Shown: positions 1-6,430 of the stretch, in pieces
How positions within the stretch are numbered: the first letter of the stretch is position 1
How the letters are laid out: each line of letters begins with the position of its first letter
Assembly: GCA_039811865.1 (NCBI GenBank)
Contig: JBDHZK010000032.1
Coordinates: forward strand, 1 to 21,527
Direction of reading: 5' to 3'
Source of the DNA: JBDHZK01 sp039811865
Lineage (GTDB): Bacteria > Actinomycetota > Actinomycetes > Propionibacteriales > Propionibacteriaceae
Length of the DNA stretch: 21,527 nt
Notes under the pieces: model-generated
Seen by the model: the letters and a program-made list of their open reading frames with translations, nothing else
The model's database searches: none
Told to the model about the DNA's origin: nothing
Position numbers and translations under genes: made by a program

Positions 1-272
1 GGCCCTTCCGGATCGGAGAAGCCGAGCAGGACGCCGATGAGCCCGGCCCCAACGAGTGCTAGGCCCTGGGCAATGATCGTGGTCTCGGCCAAAGCGGCGA
101 TGGAGAAGGCACTGATCAGCGCGAGCGGGATCGGCCGAATCCCCCCGTAGTACCGGAACCCGCGAGTCGACCTCGCGGAGCCGCGTCCAGAGCGCATCCC
201 GCCCAGAATCACGAACAAGACGAAAACCAGGTATGCCAGGACGACGAGGTTTCCCAACAGCGTCTGCAGCAT
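1..272 (-). CDS. Small integral membrane protein, 5' part only (runs off the window)
   Basis: The minus strand reads an open frame from an ATG at 270-272 to the window edge (90 codons, no stop). The translation starts MLQTLLGNLVVLAYLVFVLF. It has a hydrophobic segment at about residues 4-25, a basic stretch with several Arg at about 27-40, then two closely spaced hydrophobic segments at about 48-68 and 70-86. A good Shine-Dalgarno (AGGAAAGG, plus-strand positions 277-284) lies 4 nt before the ATG. The basic loop after the first helix suggests that this loop is cytoplasmic. I do not recognise the family. The gene is divergent from the YajQ gene. Confidence that it is a real gene is fair, resting on the ribosome site, unbroken frame and membrane-like composition. 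Confidence 0.6.
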   Translation of the reverse strand, partial: MLQTLLGNLVVLAYLVFVLFVILGGMRSGRGSARSTRGFRYYGGIRPIPLALISAFSIAALAETTIIAQGLALVGAGLIGVLLGFSDPEG

Positions 273-482
273 TAGACCTTTCCTATCTCGGAGGACCTGG
301 GTCCGGATCGACAATTTGGCAGGCTAATGCGGGTCAAAGACAGCGTTGAGCGCGCTCCCCCAGATGTCGCCTTTGTGTCGTCGAGTGCTGAGGCACTGAC
401 GCCGCTCGGGCGCCAGCGCGCGTCGGCCGTCCCCGATCGGGCAGACTGCCAACGACTCAGCATCCAGACGAGAGGAGCCCCC

Positions 483-974
483 ATGGCCGCCGACAGCTCA
501 TTCGACGTGGTTTCGAAGGTCGACCATCAGGAGGTCGACAACGCGCTGAACCAGGCCGCGAAGGAGGTTCGCCAGCGCTTCGACTTCAAGGGGACGGACG
601 CTTCGATCCGCTGGTCCGGCGAGGCGATCGAGCTGGAGGCCAGCTCCGAGGAGCGGGTCAAGGCCGTCTTGGACGTCTTCGAGTCGAAACTGATCCGGCG
701 CAGCATCAGCCTCAAGGCGCTGGACGCCGGCGAGCCGCGCATCTCCGGAAAGATGTGGAAGCTCACCGCGACCATCAAGCAGGGCATCACCACTGAGAAC
801 GCCAAGAAGATCGCCAAGCTGGTCCGCGACGAGGGCCCCAAGTCGGTGAAGACGCAGATCCAGGGCGAGGAGTTGCGGGTGTCGTCCAAGAGCCGAAACG
901 ACCTGCAGTCCGTCCAGGCGCTGATCAAGGCGCAGGACTACGACTTCGCCGTCCAGTTCACCAACTACCGGTGA
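483..974 (+). CDS. yajQ: YajQ-family nucleotide/c-di-GMP-binding protein
   Basis: This 163-residue cytosolic protein has the same length as E. coli YajQ. Family hallmarks visible are the N-terminal SFDVVSKVD, the RFDFKGT strand near residue 32, KQGITTENAKKIAK, the central IQGEELRVSSKSRNDLQ and the C-terminal VQFTNYR. The family has a duplicated ferredoxin-like fold. Members bind nucleotides, and some bind cyclic di-GMP and act with transcription factors; the role in actinobacteria is unclear. I chose the ATG at 483 because AGAGGAG (471-477) sits 5 nt upstream. The frame stays open to 327, but the residues before 483 resemble no YajQ N-terminus. The 210 nt between this gene and the divergent membrane-protein gene hold no other gene that I can support. 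Confidence 0.93.
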   Translation: MAADSSFDVVSKVDHQEVDNALNQAAKEVRQRFDFKGTDASIRWSGEAIELEASSEERVKAVLDVFESKLIRRSISLKALDAGEPRISGKMWKLTATIKQGITTENAKKIAKLVRDEGPKSVKTQIQGEELRVSSKSRNDLQSVQALIKAQDYDFAVQFTNYR

Positions 975-1017
975 ACAACCCTGGACAAACCAACGCCCGG
1001 CCCCGAGAGTGGCGCGC

Positions 1018-1797
1018 ATGAGCATTCGCACCGAAAGATGGCCCGCTGGCACTCCCTGCTGGGCTGACCTTGGCACCACCGACGTGGACGGCGCCAGGGC
1101 CTTCTATGCGGCCGTCCTCGGCTGGGACTTCATGGACACCGGCGAGGAGTTCGGCAACTACCTGATCGCCAACCTGGACGGCAACGCCACCGCCGGGCTC
1201 GGCCAAACCCCGGAGGGCATGCCGCCCGCCTGGACGCTTTACCTGGCCAGCGACGACGTCGCGGCGACCGCCGAAGCGATCACGGCCAACGGCGGGCAGG
1301 TGGTGATGCCGGTCATGGACGTCGGGCCGATGGGACGGATGATCATCGCCGTCGACCCGACCGGCGCAGCCTTCGGCGTCTGGCAGGCCGTGGACATGAT
1401 CGGCGCATCAGTGGTCAACCAGCCCGGCGGGCTCACCTGGGAGGACCTGCGCAGCACCGATCCCGAAGCCGCGAAGGCCTTCTACGGTTCGGTGTTCGGA
1501 TTCGGCGTCACGCCGATGGCCGAGGCCGGCCCCGACTACGGACTGTTCCACACCAGCGATCCGGAGTACCCCCTCGGCGGCCTGGGCGGGATGATGGGCG
1601 CGCCCGATGGGACGCCGTCCCATTGGCTGGTCTATTTCGGTGTCGCCGACGCGGAGGCCGCAGTCGAGGCGGCGGAAGCCAGCGGCGGCGAGGCTCTGGC
1701 GGCGCCCTTCGACACCCCTTACGGAAAAATGGTGCCGCTCCGTGACCCCGCAGGTGCCGTCTTTTGGACCGTGGAAATGCCCGCTGACCCGGCATAG
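1018..1797 (+). CDS. Two-domain VOC (glyoxalase/bleomycin-resistance fold) protein, CFP30B-like
   Basis: This 259-residue protein has two tandem VOC modules. The first begins CWADLGTTDVDGARAFYAAV (about residues 12-31) and ends near DPTGAAFGVWQA. The second begins near TWEDLRSTDPEAAKAFYGSV and ends near RDPAGAVFWTVE. The layout and motifs (GTPCWADL, EGMPPAW, GPMGRM, PTGAAFGVWQA) resemble the mycobacterial CFP30B/Rv0577 protein from memory. VOC proteins include glyoxalases, dioxygenases and resistance proteins, so the substrate cannot be assigned. The ATG at 1018 has GAGAG about 8 nt upstream; a GTG at 1009 in the same frame is the alternative. It follows yajQ by 43 nt on the same strand and could be co-transcribed. 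Confidence 0.88.
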   Translation: MSIRTERWPAGTPCWADLGTTDVDGARAFYAAVLGWDFMDTGEEFGNYLIANLDGNATAGLGQTPEGMPPAWTLYLASDDVAATAEAITANGGQVVMPVMDVGPMGRMIIAVDPTGAAFGVWQAVDMIGASVVNQPGGLTWEDLRSTDPEAAKAFYGSVFGFGVTPMAEAGPDYGLFHTSDPEYPLGGLGGMMGAPDGTPSHWLVYFGVADAEAAVEAAEASGGEALAAPFDTPYGKMVPLRDPAGAVFWTVEMPADPA

Positions 1798-1817
1798 CGG
1801 TTGAGTTGGGCCAGCCC

Positions 1818-1871
1818 GACGAGCGTTGGCCGATGCGGGCCCGGCGGGGCCATTTGCGGACGACGCTCGTC
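1818..1871 (+). terminator. Candidate hairpin terminator after the VOC gene
   Basis: GACGAGCG (1818-1825) is the exact reverse complement of CGCTCGTC (1864-1871). Inside it, TGGCC (1827-1831) pairs with GGCCA (1847-1851), giving a compound GC-rich stem 20 nt downstream of the VOC stop codon. No T-tract follows, so it would be an actinobacterial-type weak terminator or an RNA-stabilising 3' structure. Confidence 0.35.
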
Positions 1872-1908
1872 GCGTTCGGCACGAGGGCTTGCTCCGCGGG
1901 GCGGGCCC

Positions 1909-1985
1909 TTCGGCCCCTTAGCTTTTCGGCCCTGAGCTTGCCGGGCCTCGACTTTCGGCCCATGAGCTTGTCGAAGGGTCCCGAC
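1909..1985. repeat. Degenerate tandem repeat ending in a REP-like CTTCGACAAGCTCA-type motif
   Basis: Three related units are seen at 1909-1924 (TTCGGCCCCTTAGCTT), 1925-1940 (TTCGGCCCTGAGCTTG) and 1954-1970 (TTCGGCCCATGAGCTTG). The last runs into TCGAAGGGTCCCGAC. The TGAGCTTGTCGAAGGG core is the reverse complement of CCCTTCGACAAGCTCA. Related sequences occur at 6397-6415 and near 21485-21523 in this window, always between genes. Similar intergenic motifs in actinobacterial genomes are familiar to me, but I cannot verify this here. Confidence 0.6.
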
Positions 1986-2119
1986 GGTCCTCGAGGCTTC
2001 TTGGGGCATCTAGAGGGAGCGTTTGCCTCAGGCGGCTCACGAGCGCTTCACAGGCGCCCCAAAGGTCACGATTCCCTGTGAGCAAGAGGGTTTCCTGCGA
2101 GCAGGCGCACGGGCCTGCC

Positions 2120-2145
2120 TAGGCTGCCGCCACGCCCGATCGGGC
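2120..2145 (+). promoter_or_regulatory. Possible -10 plus palindromic operator before the ferric reductase operon
   Basis: TAGGCT (2120-2125) fits the actinobacterial -10 pattern TANNNT. The perfect 12-bp palindrome GCCCGATCGGGC (2134-2145) would then cover the first transcribed bases, a position typical of repressor sites. The ribosome site GGAGG follows at 2152-2156. I see no convincing -35 and no match to the known DtxR/IdeR iron box, so the regulator is unknown. Confidence 0.3.
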
Positions 2146-2165
2146 TAGACCGGAGGTAGCAGGGC

Positions 2166-3572
2166 ATGTCGGCGGAGCTATCGGCGCGTCACGTAGCCGC
2201 GACTGGCGTCCCCGGCGACGACTACGTCCGGAAGGGCCGGCGTCGCGAGTTCCGCCGGGACGCCCTCACGGTGCTCAGTTGGGCGTTCATCGCGGCCTCG
2301 CTGGCGCTGTTCCTCGCCGACGGCGGCGCGAGCCAGTTCAATACCCTGGGCGGCGGCGTCGTCGCTCTGGGGACGATCAGCGGCCTGGTCGCCACCGCGT
2401 TTGTCGCCTTCATGACGATCCTGATCGCGCGGGTGCCGATCATCGACGCCACCATCGGTCAAGACCGGGCGACGATCCTGCACGCCACCCTCGGGAAGGG
2501 GGTGGTCTACGGTCTGGTCGCACACGCGCTGTTCTTGCTGGTCGGGTACTCCATCAGCGGCAAGGTCGACCTGGTCAGCGCCTTCGCGAGCCTGTGGGAG
2601 GGCGGCGGCCTGGACTTCATCTGGGCCTGGGTCGGCCTCGCCCTGTTCATCGGCATCGGGGTCACCTCACTGCTTGCATTTCGGCGCCGCAACCCCTACG
2701 AGCTCTGGTACGCCATCCATTTGACGACGTACCTGGCCGTCCTCGCCTCGCTGCCCCACCAGTTCTCGATGAGCGGCCTGCTCGCGCCGGGGACGAAGTC
2801 TCGAGCGCTCTGGTTGGCCATGTGGGTCTTGGCCGCGTTCTGCGTGCTCGCCTTCCGTGTGTTCTTGCCCCTGTACACCTCGCTGGAGCACCGGCTGCGG
2901 GTGAAGCGGGTCGTCCCCGCCGGCCAGGACGCCGTCTCGATCGAGCTGGTCGGCAAGGGCGTGGAGAGGTTGGGCGCGACGGGCGGCAACTGGTTCAACT
3001 GGCGCTTCTGGACGCCTGAGCTCGCGCTCCAACCGCACCCCTTCTCACTTTCGGCCGAACCCACCGAGGACGGGCTTCGGCTCACCGTGCGCAACCTCGG
3101 CAACGGCAGCGCACGGATACAGCGGCTGCGCCCCGGTACGGCCGTCAGCATCGAGGGCCCCTACGGGCTGTTCACGGACGCCGCGCGCACCCGCGACCGG
3201 GTCGTTCTGGCCGGGGCGGGCATCGGGATCGCGCCGGTCCGGGCGTTGCTCGAAGCCACCGGCGTCGAGCCCGGCAAGGCGGCCGTGATTCTGCGCGCGA
3301 CCACCCCGAAGCAGCTCTATCTCGCCGACGAGATCACCGCCATCTGCACCGCGCGCGGCGTCCCGGTGATCACTTTGGTCGGCAGCCGGGCGGGGCAACG
3401 CTGGGTACCCACCAGCCACGCCGGCCACCGGCTCACCGACTTCGTACCTTGGGTCGCCGAGGCCGACGTCTACGTCTGCGGCCCGGACGCCTGGATGGAC
3501 GCCTTCGCCGAGGACGCCCGGATCTGCGGCGTGGCACCGGCGCAACTGCACCGCGAAAGCTTCGACTGGTGA
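2166..3572 (+). CDS. NOX-like transmembrane di-heme ferric reductase / ferredoxin-NAD(P)H reductase family protein
   Basis: This 468-residue membrane flavocytochrome would carry electrons from cytosolic NAD(P)H through FAD and two b-hemes across the membrane. Residues about 30-235 form some six hydrophobic segments. His106/His120 and His185/His198 are spaced 14 and 13 residues apart, the same spacing as the bis-heme ligands of NADPH oxidases. The C-terminal half is an FNR-like dehydrogenase: FAD motif HPFSLS (291-296), nucleotide-binding loop GAGIGIAPVRALL (from 350), a CGP motif (438-440), and a C-terminal Trp468 that could stack on the flavin. The ATG at 2166 has GGAGG 9 nt upstream. The FMN-binding protein gene follows after 21 nt, suggesting that this is its electron donor. 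The terminal acceptor (ferric iron, oxygen or the FMN protein) is inferred, not shown. Confidence 0.9.
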   Translation: MSAELSARHVAATGVPGDDYVRKGRRREFRRDALTVLSWAFIAASLALFLADGGASQFNTLGGGVVALGTISGLVATAFVAFMTILIARVPIIDATIGQDRATILHATLGKGVVYGLVAHALFLLVGYSISGKVDLVSAFASLWEGGGLDFIWAWVGLALFIGIGVTSLLAFRRRNPYELWYAIHLTTYLAVLASLPHQFSMSGLLAPGTKSRALWLAMWVLAAFCVLAFRVFLPLYTSLEHRLRVKRVVPAGQDAVSIELVGKGVERLGATGGNWFNWRFWTPELALQPHPFSLSAEPTEDGLRLTVRNLGNGSARIQRLRPGTAVSIEGPYGLFTDAARTRDRVVLAGAGIGIAPVRALLEATGVEPGKAAVILRATTPKQLYLADEITAICTARGVPVITLVGSRAGQRWVPTSHAGHRLTDFVPWVAEADVYVCGPDAWMDAFAEDARICGVAPAQLHRESFDW

Positions 3573-3593
3573 ACCCTACGGAAAGGAATCCTC

Positions 3594-4052
3594 ATGAGCC
3601 GGATCGGACAGGTGGCCGCCGTGGCCTCCGCCGCCGCTGTGCTGGGCGTGGGCTGGTGGATCGGTAGCCAGGACAGCACCAGCACCACCTCGGTGTCCGG
3701 CTCGGACGAGACCACCAACCCCACCAACGAGACGTCAGCTTCGGCCAAGACGACCACGGCGACGACGTCCGCCCCCGCCGGCAAGACGGGTAGCTACACC
3801 GGCTCGACCGAATCCGACCGCTACGGCAGCATCACTGTCACCGTCAAGCTGTCCAACGGAAACATCACCGACGTCACCTACACCAGCACCGCCAGCGACG
3901 GCCACAGCCTCGGCATTGAGAGCGAGGCGATCCCGACGCTGAAGTCCGAGGCAATCGCCGCCAACGCAGCCGACATCGCGTCGGTTTCCGGCGCCACCTA
4001 CACCTCCACAAAGTACAAGGCGTCGCTGCAAGCGGCCCTGGACAAGGCCTGA
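3594..4052 (+). CDS. Exported FMN-binding domain protein (ApbE flavinylation target)
   Basis: This 152-residue protein has an N-terminal hydrophobic anchor or signal (about residues 5-24, ending WWIGSQ), a Ser/Thr-rich linker (about 26-62), and a C-terminal FMN_bind domain (about 65-150). The domain carries the flavinylation motif SGATYTS at 132-138. By analogy with NqrC and RnfG, Thr135 is the predicted residue that ApbE links to FMN through a phosphoester. AAGGAA lies 5-10 nt before the ATG. The stop overlaps the next start (TGATG). Its place behind a transmembrane heme reductase and near apbE suggests that it accepts electrons outside the membrane. Whether it is cleaved or stays membrane-anchored is unclear: there is no lipobox and no obvious AXA site. 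Confidence 0.88.
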   Translation: MSRIGQVAAVASAAAVLGVGWWIGSQDSTSTTSVSGSDETTNPTNETSASAKTTTATTSAPAGKTGSYTGSTESDRYGSITVTVKLSNGNITDVTYTSTASDGHSLGIESEAIPTLKSEAIAANAADIASVSGATYTSTKYKASLQAALDKA

Positions 4053-4546
4053 TGATGCTGATCCACGCGGCGGGCAGGGGCGCCACGAGAGTCGTGGCGC
4101 TCGTGGTGATCGGCGCTCTGGCGGGCTGCGGGGTGGGCCCCAAGGAACCGTGGAAGCCCGGAACTCCGGCCGCGAAGATCGACTTGAAGACCTTCACGGC
4201 CACCTACCGGCCGGTGATCGAGAGCGTCGCCAGCGCCACCGCCGACTCCGGTTTCACCTGGAGCGCGCAGGCCCCGACCACCGCGAAGGTGAACAAGAAC
4301 GGGCTTTGCTCCTGGCGCCTGCAGAAGACCGGGACCTGGGCGCGCGGCGCCGAGCCGCTTCGCGAGGTGCGCAATCACGTCAACCGGGCGATGGTCCAAA
4401 ACGGCTTCCACGCCACCGCCTGGGACGATTCCTCCGGTAACAAGGTCATGACCAGCGTCGACAAGCGCAACGCCCTGCTCGAGGTGACCGTCGCCAACCC
4501 CGCGACGATCGAAATCTACTCTCCCGCCGCGGACGCGACCTGCTGA
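4052..4546 (+). CDS. Predicted lipoprotein of unknown function in the flavin-transfer operon
   Basis: This 164-residue protein has a lipoprotein signal peptide: a basic start (RGATR), a hydrophobic core VVALVVIGALAGC and lipobox LAGC with Cys at about residue 26. The mature part is about 139 residues, rich in Ala, Thr and Lys, and contains two further Cys (in NGLCSWRL and the C-terminal DATC) that could form a disulfide. I do not recognise a domain. Its start overlaps the stop of the FMN-binding gene by one base, so translation is probably coupled and the two products likely work together outside the membrane, for example as a scaffold or partner of the flavoprotein. That role is inference from gene order only. 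Confidence 0.75.
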   Translation: MMLIHAAGRGATRVVALVVIGALAGCGVGPKEPWKPGTPAAKIDLKTFTATYRPVIESVASATADSGFTWSAQAPTTAKVNKNGLCSWRLQKTGTWARGAEPLREVRNHVNRAMVQNGFHATAWDDSSGNKVMTSVDKRNALLEVTVANPATIEIYSPAADATC

Positions 4547-4550
4547 GACC

Positions 4551-4568
4551 GGACGTCCGCAGACGTCC
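4551..4568. terminator. Hairpin between convergent operons
   Basis: GGACGTC (4551-4557), loop CGCA, GACGTCC (4562-4568) form a perfect 7-bp stem 4 nt after the lipoprotein stop and 40 nt from the end of convergent apbE. It lacks a T-tract in either direction. It may act as a two-way terminator. Confidence 0.4.
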
Positions 4569-4607
4569 CCACGCCGTGCAGGATCTTGGGCCCGCAGCCG
4601 CGACCGG

Positions 4608-5375
4608 CTACGCCCGAAATCCCGGGGTGGCGAGCAACTCACCGTTGGTCCGCGCCGCGATCACCTCGATGGGCCACCTGGTCAGCGCGTGTTCCAGCGT
4701 GCGGGGCCCACCCGCGAGGATGGCCGTGGCCAACACGTCGGCGGTGAGGATGTCCGGGCCGGCGACGCTGACCTGCCGGAACGCGTCGGCGCCAACTCCC
4801 CGGGGCAACTGGGACGCCTGGGGCCGCGAAACCCGCCAGACGTGCTCGCCGCGTTCGGTCGTCCCGCTGGTGGCCAAGGCGGGCAGCGCGGGTGCGGCGG
4901 TGTGCTGGGTCAGCAGCGCGCCGCGGTCGTCCGGGTCGACGATGCCGAGCACCCAGGCGCTGCCGTCGGCGCGCCGTCCGCGGACCAGGACGTCCCCGCC
5001 GGCGTTGATGCACCAGTCCGGGCAGCCGTGCTCGACCAGCGTGTCGGCCGCCCCCTGGATCGCCAGCGCCTTGACCACGCCGGCCAGGTCGATCGCCCCG
5101 TCCGGACGCCTCGGTGTGAACGCCCCGAACGTGTCGCGCCGCCACTGTTGGGCCAACTCGTAGGCGTCTCGGTACTCCGCCGACGCGTCCTTGACGGCCA
5201 ACTCCCCTCGCGCCACCCGTTGGCCTTCGCTGTCGCGATACAGCGTGAAGCGATCCTCCAACTGCGCGAACACCGAGCGGACGGCCCGCGCTGCCGGCCC
5301 CGGCACGCCTCCTGGCACCGCGACGCTGATCGTCGTCCCCATGGCTTCGAATACGTAGTGCAGACCGTCTCCCAC
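4608..5375 (-). CDS. apbE: ApbE-type FAD:protein FMN transferase (short form, no signal peptide)
   Basis: The predicted 255-residue enzyme splits FAD and attaches FMN to Thr in motifs such as the SGAT of the FMN-binding protein next door. Motifs numbered from the GTG at 5375 are MGTT (12-15), DLAGVVKALA (97-106, matching the family DLGGIAKG), NAGGD (124-128), an ATSG segment (168-171) and TADVLATA (211-218), whose Asp213/Thr217 match the Mg2+ site. The usual His-containing HIIDP motif after ATSG is replaced by a VWRVSRPQ stretch. No signal peptide or lipobox is seen, unlike periplasmic ApbE. The start is uncertain: I prefer the GTG at 5375, since TACCGT (plus strand 5382-5387) would be a -10 for a leaderless message. 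An in-frame ATG at 5408 would add 11 residues and overlap the divergent gene. The gene converges on its likely target operon. Confidence 0.86.
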   Translation of the reverse strand: MGDGLHYVFEAMGTTISVAVPGGVPGPAARAVRSVFAQLEDRFTLYRDSEGQRVARGELAVKDASAEYRDAYELAQQWRRDTFGAFTPRRPDGAIDLAGVVKALAIQGAADTLVEHGCPDWCINAGGDVLVRGRRADGSAWVLGIVDPDDRGALLTQHTAAPALPALATSGTTERGEHVWRVSRPQASQLPRGVGADAFRQVSVAGPDILTADVLATAILAGGPRTLEHALTRWPIEVIAARTNGELLATPGFRA

Positions 5376-5381
5376 GCGCCC

Positions 5382-5399
5382 ACGGTAACGGCCTAACCT
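5382..5399. promoter_or_regulatory. Back-to-back -10 elements for divergent leaderless genes
   Basis: On the plus strand, TAACCT (5394-5399) fits TANNNT and lies 7 nt before the ATG at 5407. On the minus strand, TACCGT (positions 5387 down to 5382) also fits and lies 6 nt before the apbE GTG at 5375. Neither start has a Shine-Dalgarno, so both messages may begin at the start codon. The two polymerase footprints would overlap, making firing mutually exclusive. No clear -35 is seen for either. Confidence 0.4.
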
Positions 5400-5406
5400 C
5401 GTGCGC

Positions 5407-6396
5407 ATGGACGAGGTTGTCATCGAGCGACGCGGAGCCCTGGGCGTCCTGCGATTGAACCGGCCGCAAGCGCTGAACACGCTTACGGTCGAAATGATCG
5501 CCACCCTGCACCGGGCGCTGCGCAACTGGGCCAAGGACGACTCGGTGGCCGCTGTCTGGCTGGAAGGAGCCGGCGACAAGGGGCTATGCGCGGGCGCGGA
5601 TGTGCGTCGCCTGCGCGACTCAGTCGTGACGGGCACGGCCGAAGCGCGGGATTTCCTACTCACCGAATACGCGCTCAACGGCTACGTCGCCACCTACCCG
5701 AAGCCTTACGTGGCCTGGATGGACGGCATCGTGATGGGCGGCGGACTGGGCCTGTCCGCACACGGGAAGCTGCGCCTGGTCACCCCGCGTACCCGCGCCG
5801 CCATGCCCGAGACGATCATCGGCATGTTCCCCGACGTGGGCCTGCTCTACGAGCTCTCCCGGGCGCCGGGCGAGCTGGGCGCCCATCTTGCGCTCACCGG
5901 CGACTCCTTCACCGGCGCGGACGCCATCGCGCTCGGCATCGCCGACGCGCTCGTCGAAGTGGAGTCCAAGGCGACGATCATGGCCCGCCTGGCCGCCGGG
6001 GACGTCCCGGACGGCACCGAGTTCGGCGATCCCCCACCTTCGCCCCTGGCGGCCGAGCGCGGCTGGATCGACCAGTGCTACACCGGCGTCGACGTGGCGG
6101 CGATCCTGGCTCGGCTGCTCCGACGTCCCGAGCCCGCCGCCCACGCCGCGGCGGAGGCGATCGGCCGGCGCAGCCCGCTCGCGTTGGCGGTCACCCTCGC
6201 CGCGCTGCGCCGCGCGGCAACCCTGCCGGACGTCGCTGCCGTCCTCGAGCAGGACGCCGCGCTCGTCCTGGACACGGTCGCGGCACCGGACTTCGCCGAG
6301 GGCGTCCGCGCCCTACTCATCGACAAGGACCGCGATCCACGCTGGGCGCCCTTGGACGGCGCGCGCGTTGCGGGCATCCTGGCCGCGTTGAACTGA
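5407..6396 (+). CDS. 3-Hydroxyisobutyryl-CoA hydrolase (enoyl-CoA hydratase/isomerase family)
   Basis: This 329-residue crotonase-fold enzyme would hydrolyse 3-hydroxyisobutyryl-CoA in valine breakdown. Crotonase features are RLNRPQALNTL near the N-terminus, the oxyanion-hole segment GLCAGADVRRL and IVMGGGLGLS. The HIBCH subgroup is indicated by the ECH_2-like middle (EYALNGYVATYPKPYVAWMD), by MPETIIGMFPDVG with the catalytic-type Glu135 and Asp143, and by the C-terminal DKDRDPRWAP. The family usually reads CAGGD where this has CAGAD. The ATG at 5407 is preferred (leaderless, -10 at 5394-5399); a GTG at 5401 is in frame. Lengths fit the HIBCH family (about 330-380). A neighbouring acyl-CoA synthetase supports a CoA-thioester theme. 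Other ECH_2 activities cannot be excluded. Confidence 0.82.
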   Translation: MDEVVIERRGALGVLRLNRPQALNTLTVEMIATLHRALRNWAKDDSVAAVWLEGAGDKGLCAGADVRRLRDSVVTGTAEARDFLLTEYALNGYVATYPKPYVAWMDGIVMGGGLGLSAHGKLRLVTPRTRAAMPETIIGMFPDVGLLYELSRAPGELGAHLALTGDSFTGADAIALGIADALVEVESKATIMARLAAGDVPDGTEFGDPPPSPLAAERGWIDQCYTGVDVAAILARLLRRPEPAAHAAAEAIGRRSPLALAVTLAALRRAATLPDVAAVLEQDAALVLDTVAAPDFAEGVRALLIDKDRDPRWAPLDGARVAGILAALN

Positions 6397-6415
6397 CCCC
6401 TTCGACAAGCTGGGG
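6397..6415. repeat. REP-like element between convergent genes
   Basis: CCCCTTCGACAAGCTGGGG lies immediately after the hydrolase stop and 16 nt before the end of the convergent synthetase gene. CTT-AAG and flanking CCC-GGG can pair around a CGAC loop with a two-base bulge. It shares the CTTCGACAAGCT core with the 1963-1980 element, in the opposite orientation. Confidence 0.55.
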
Positions 6416-6430
6416 ACGACGGACTCGGGC

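Larger units (their letters stand above)
1798..2165. other. 368-nt non-coding stretch with hairpins and repeats
   Basis: No convincing gene lies here; the open frames read as Arg/Gly/Pro-rich shadow translation without family features. The stretch holds, in order, a compound hairpin just after the VOC stop (1818-1871), three degenerate copies of a TTCGGCCC-TGAGCTTG unit (1909-1970) ending in a TGAGCTTGTCGAAGGG motif, a short hairpin CCTGC-GA-GCAGG (2094-2105), a possible -10 TAGGCT (2120-2125), the perfect palindrome GCCCGATCGGGC (2134-2145), and GGAGG (2152-2156), the ribosome site of the next gene. Confidence 0.7.

Noticed and set aside
327..482. N-terminal extension of YajQ from 327
   Set aside because: The added residues do not resemble the family, and the ATG at 483 has a strong ribosome site and gives the exact family length.
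2110..2130. IdeR/DtxR iron box before the ferric reductase gene
   Set aside because: The CCTAGG-centred sequence is only partly symmetrical and lacks the TTAGG-CCTAA half-sites.
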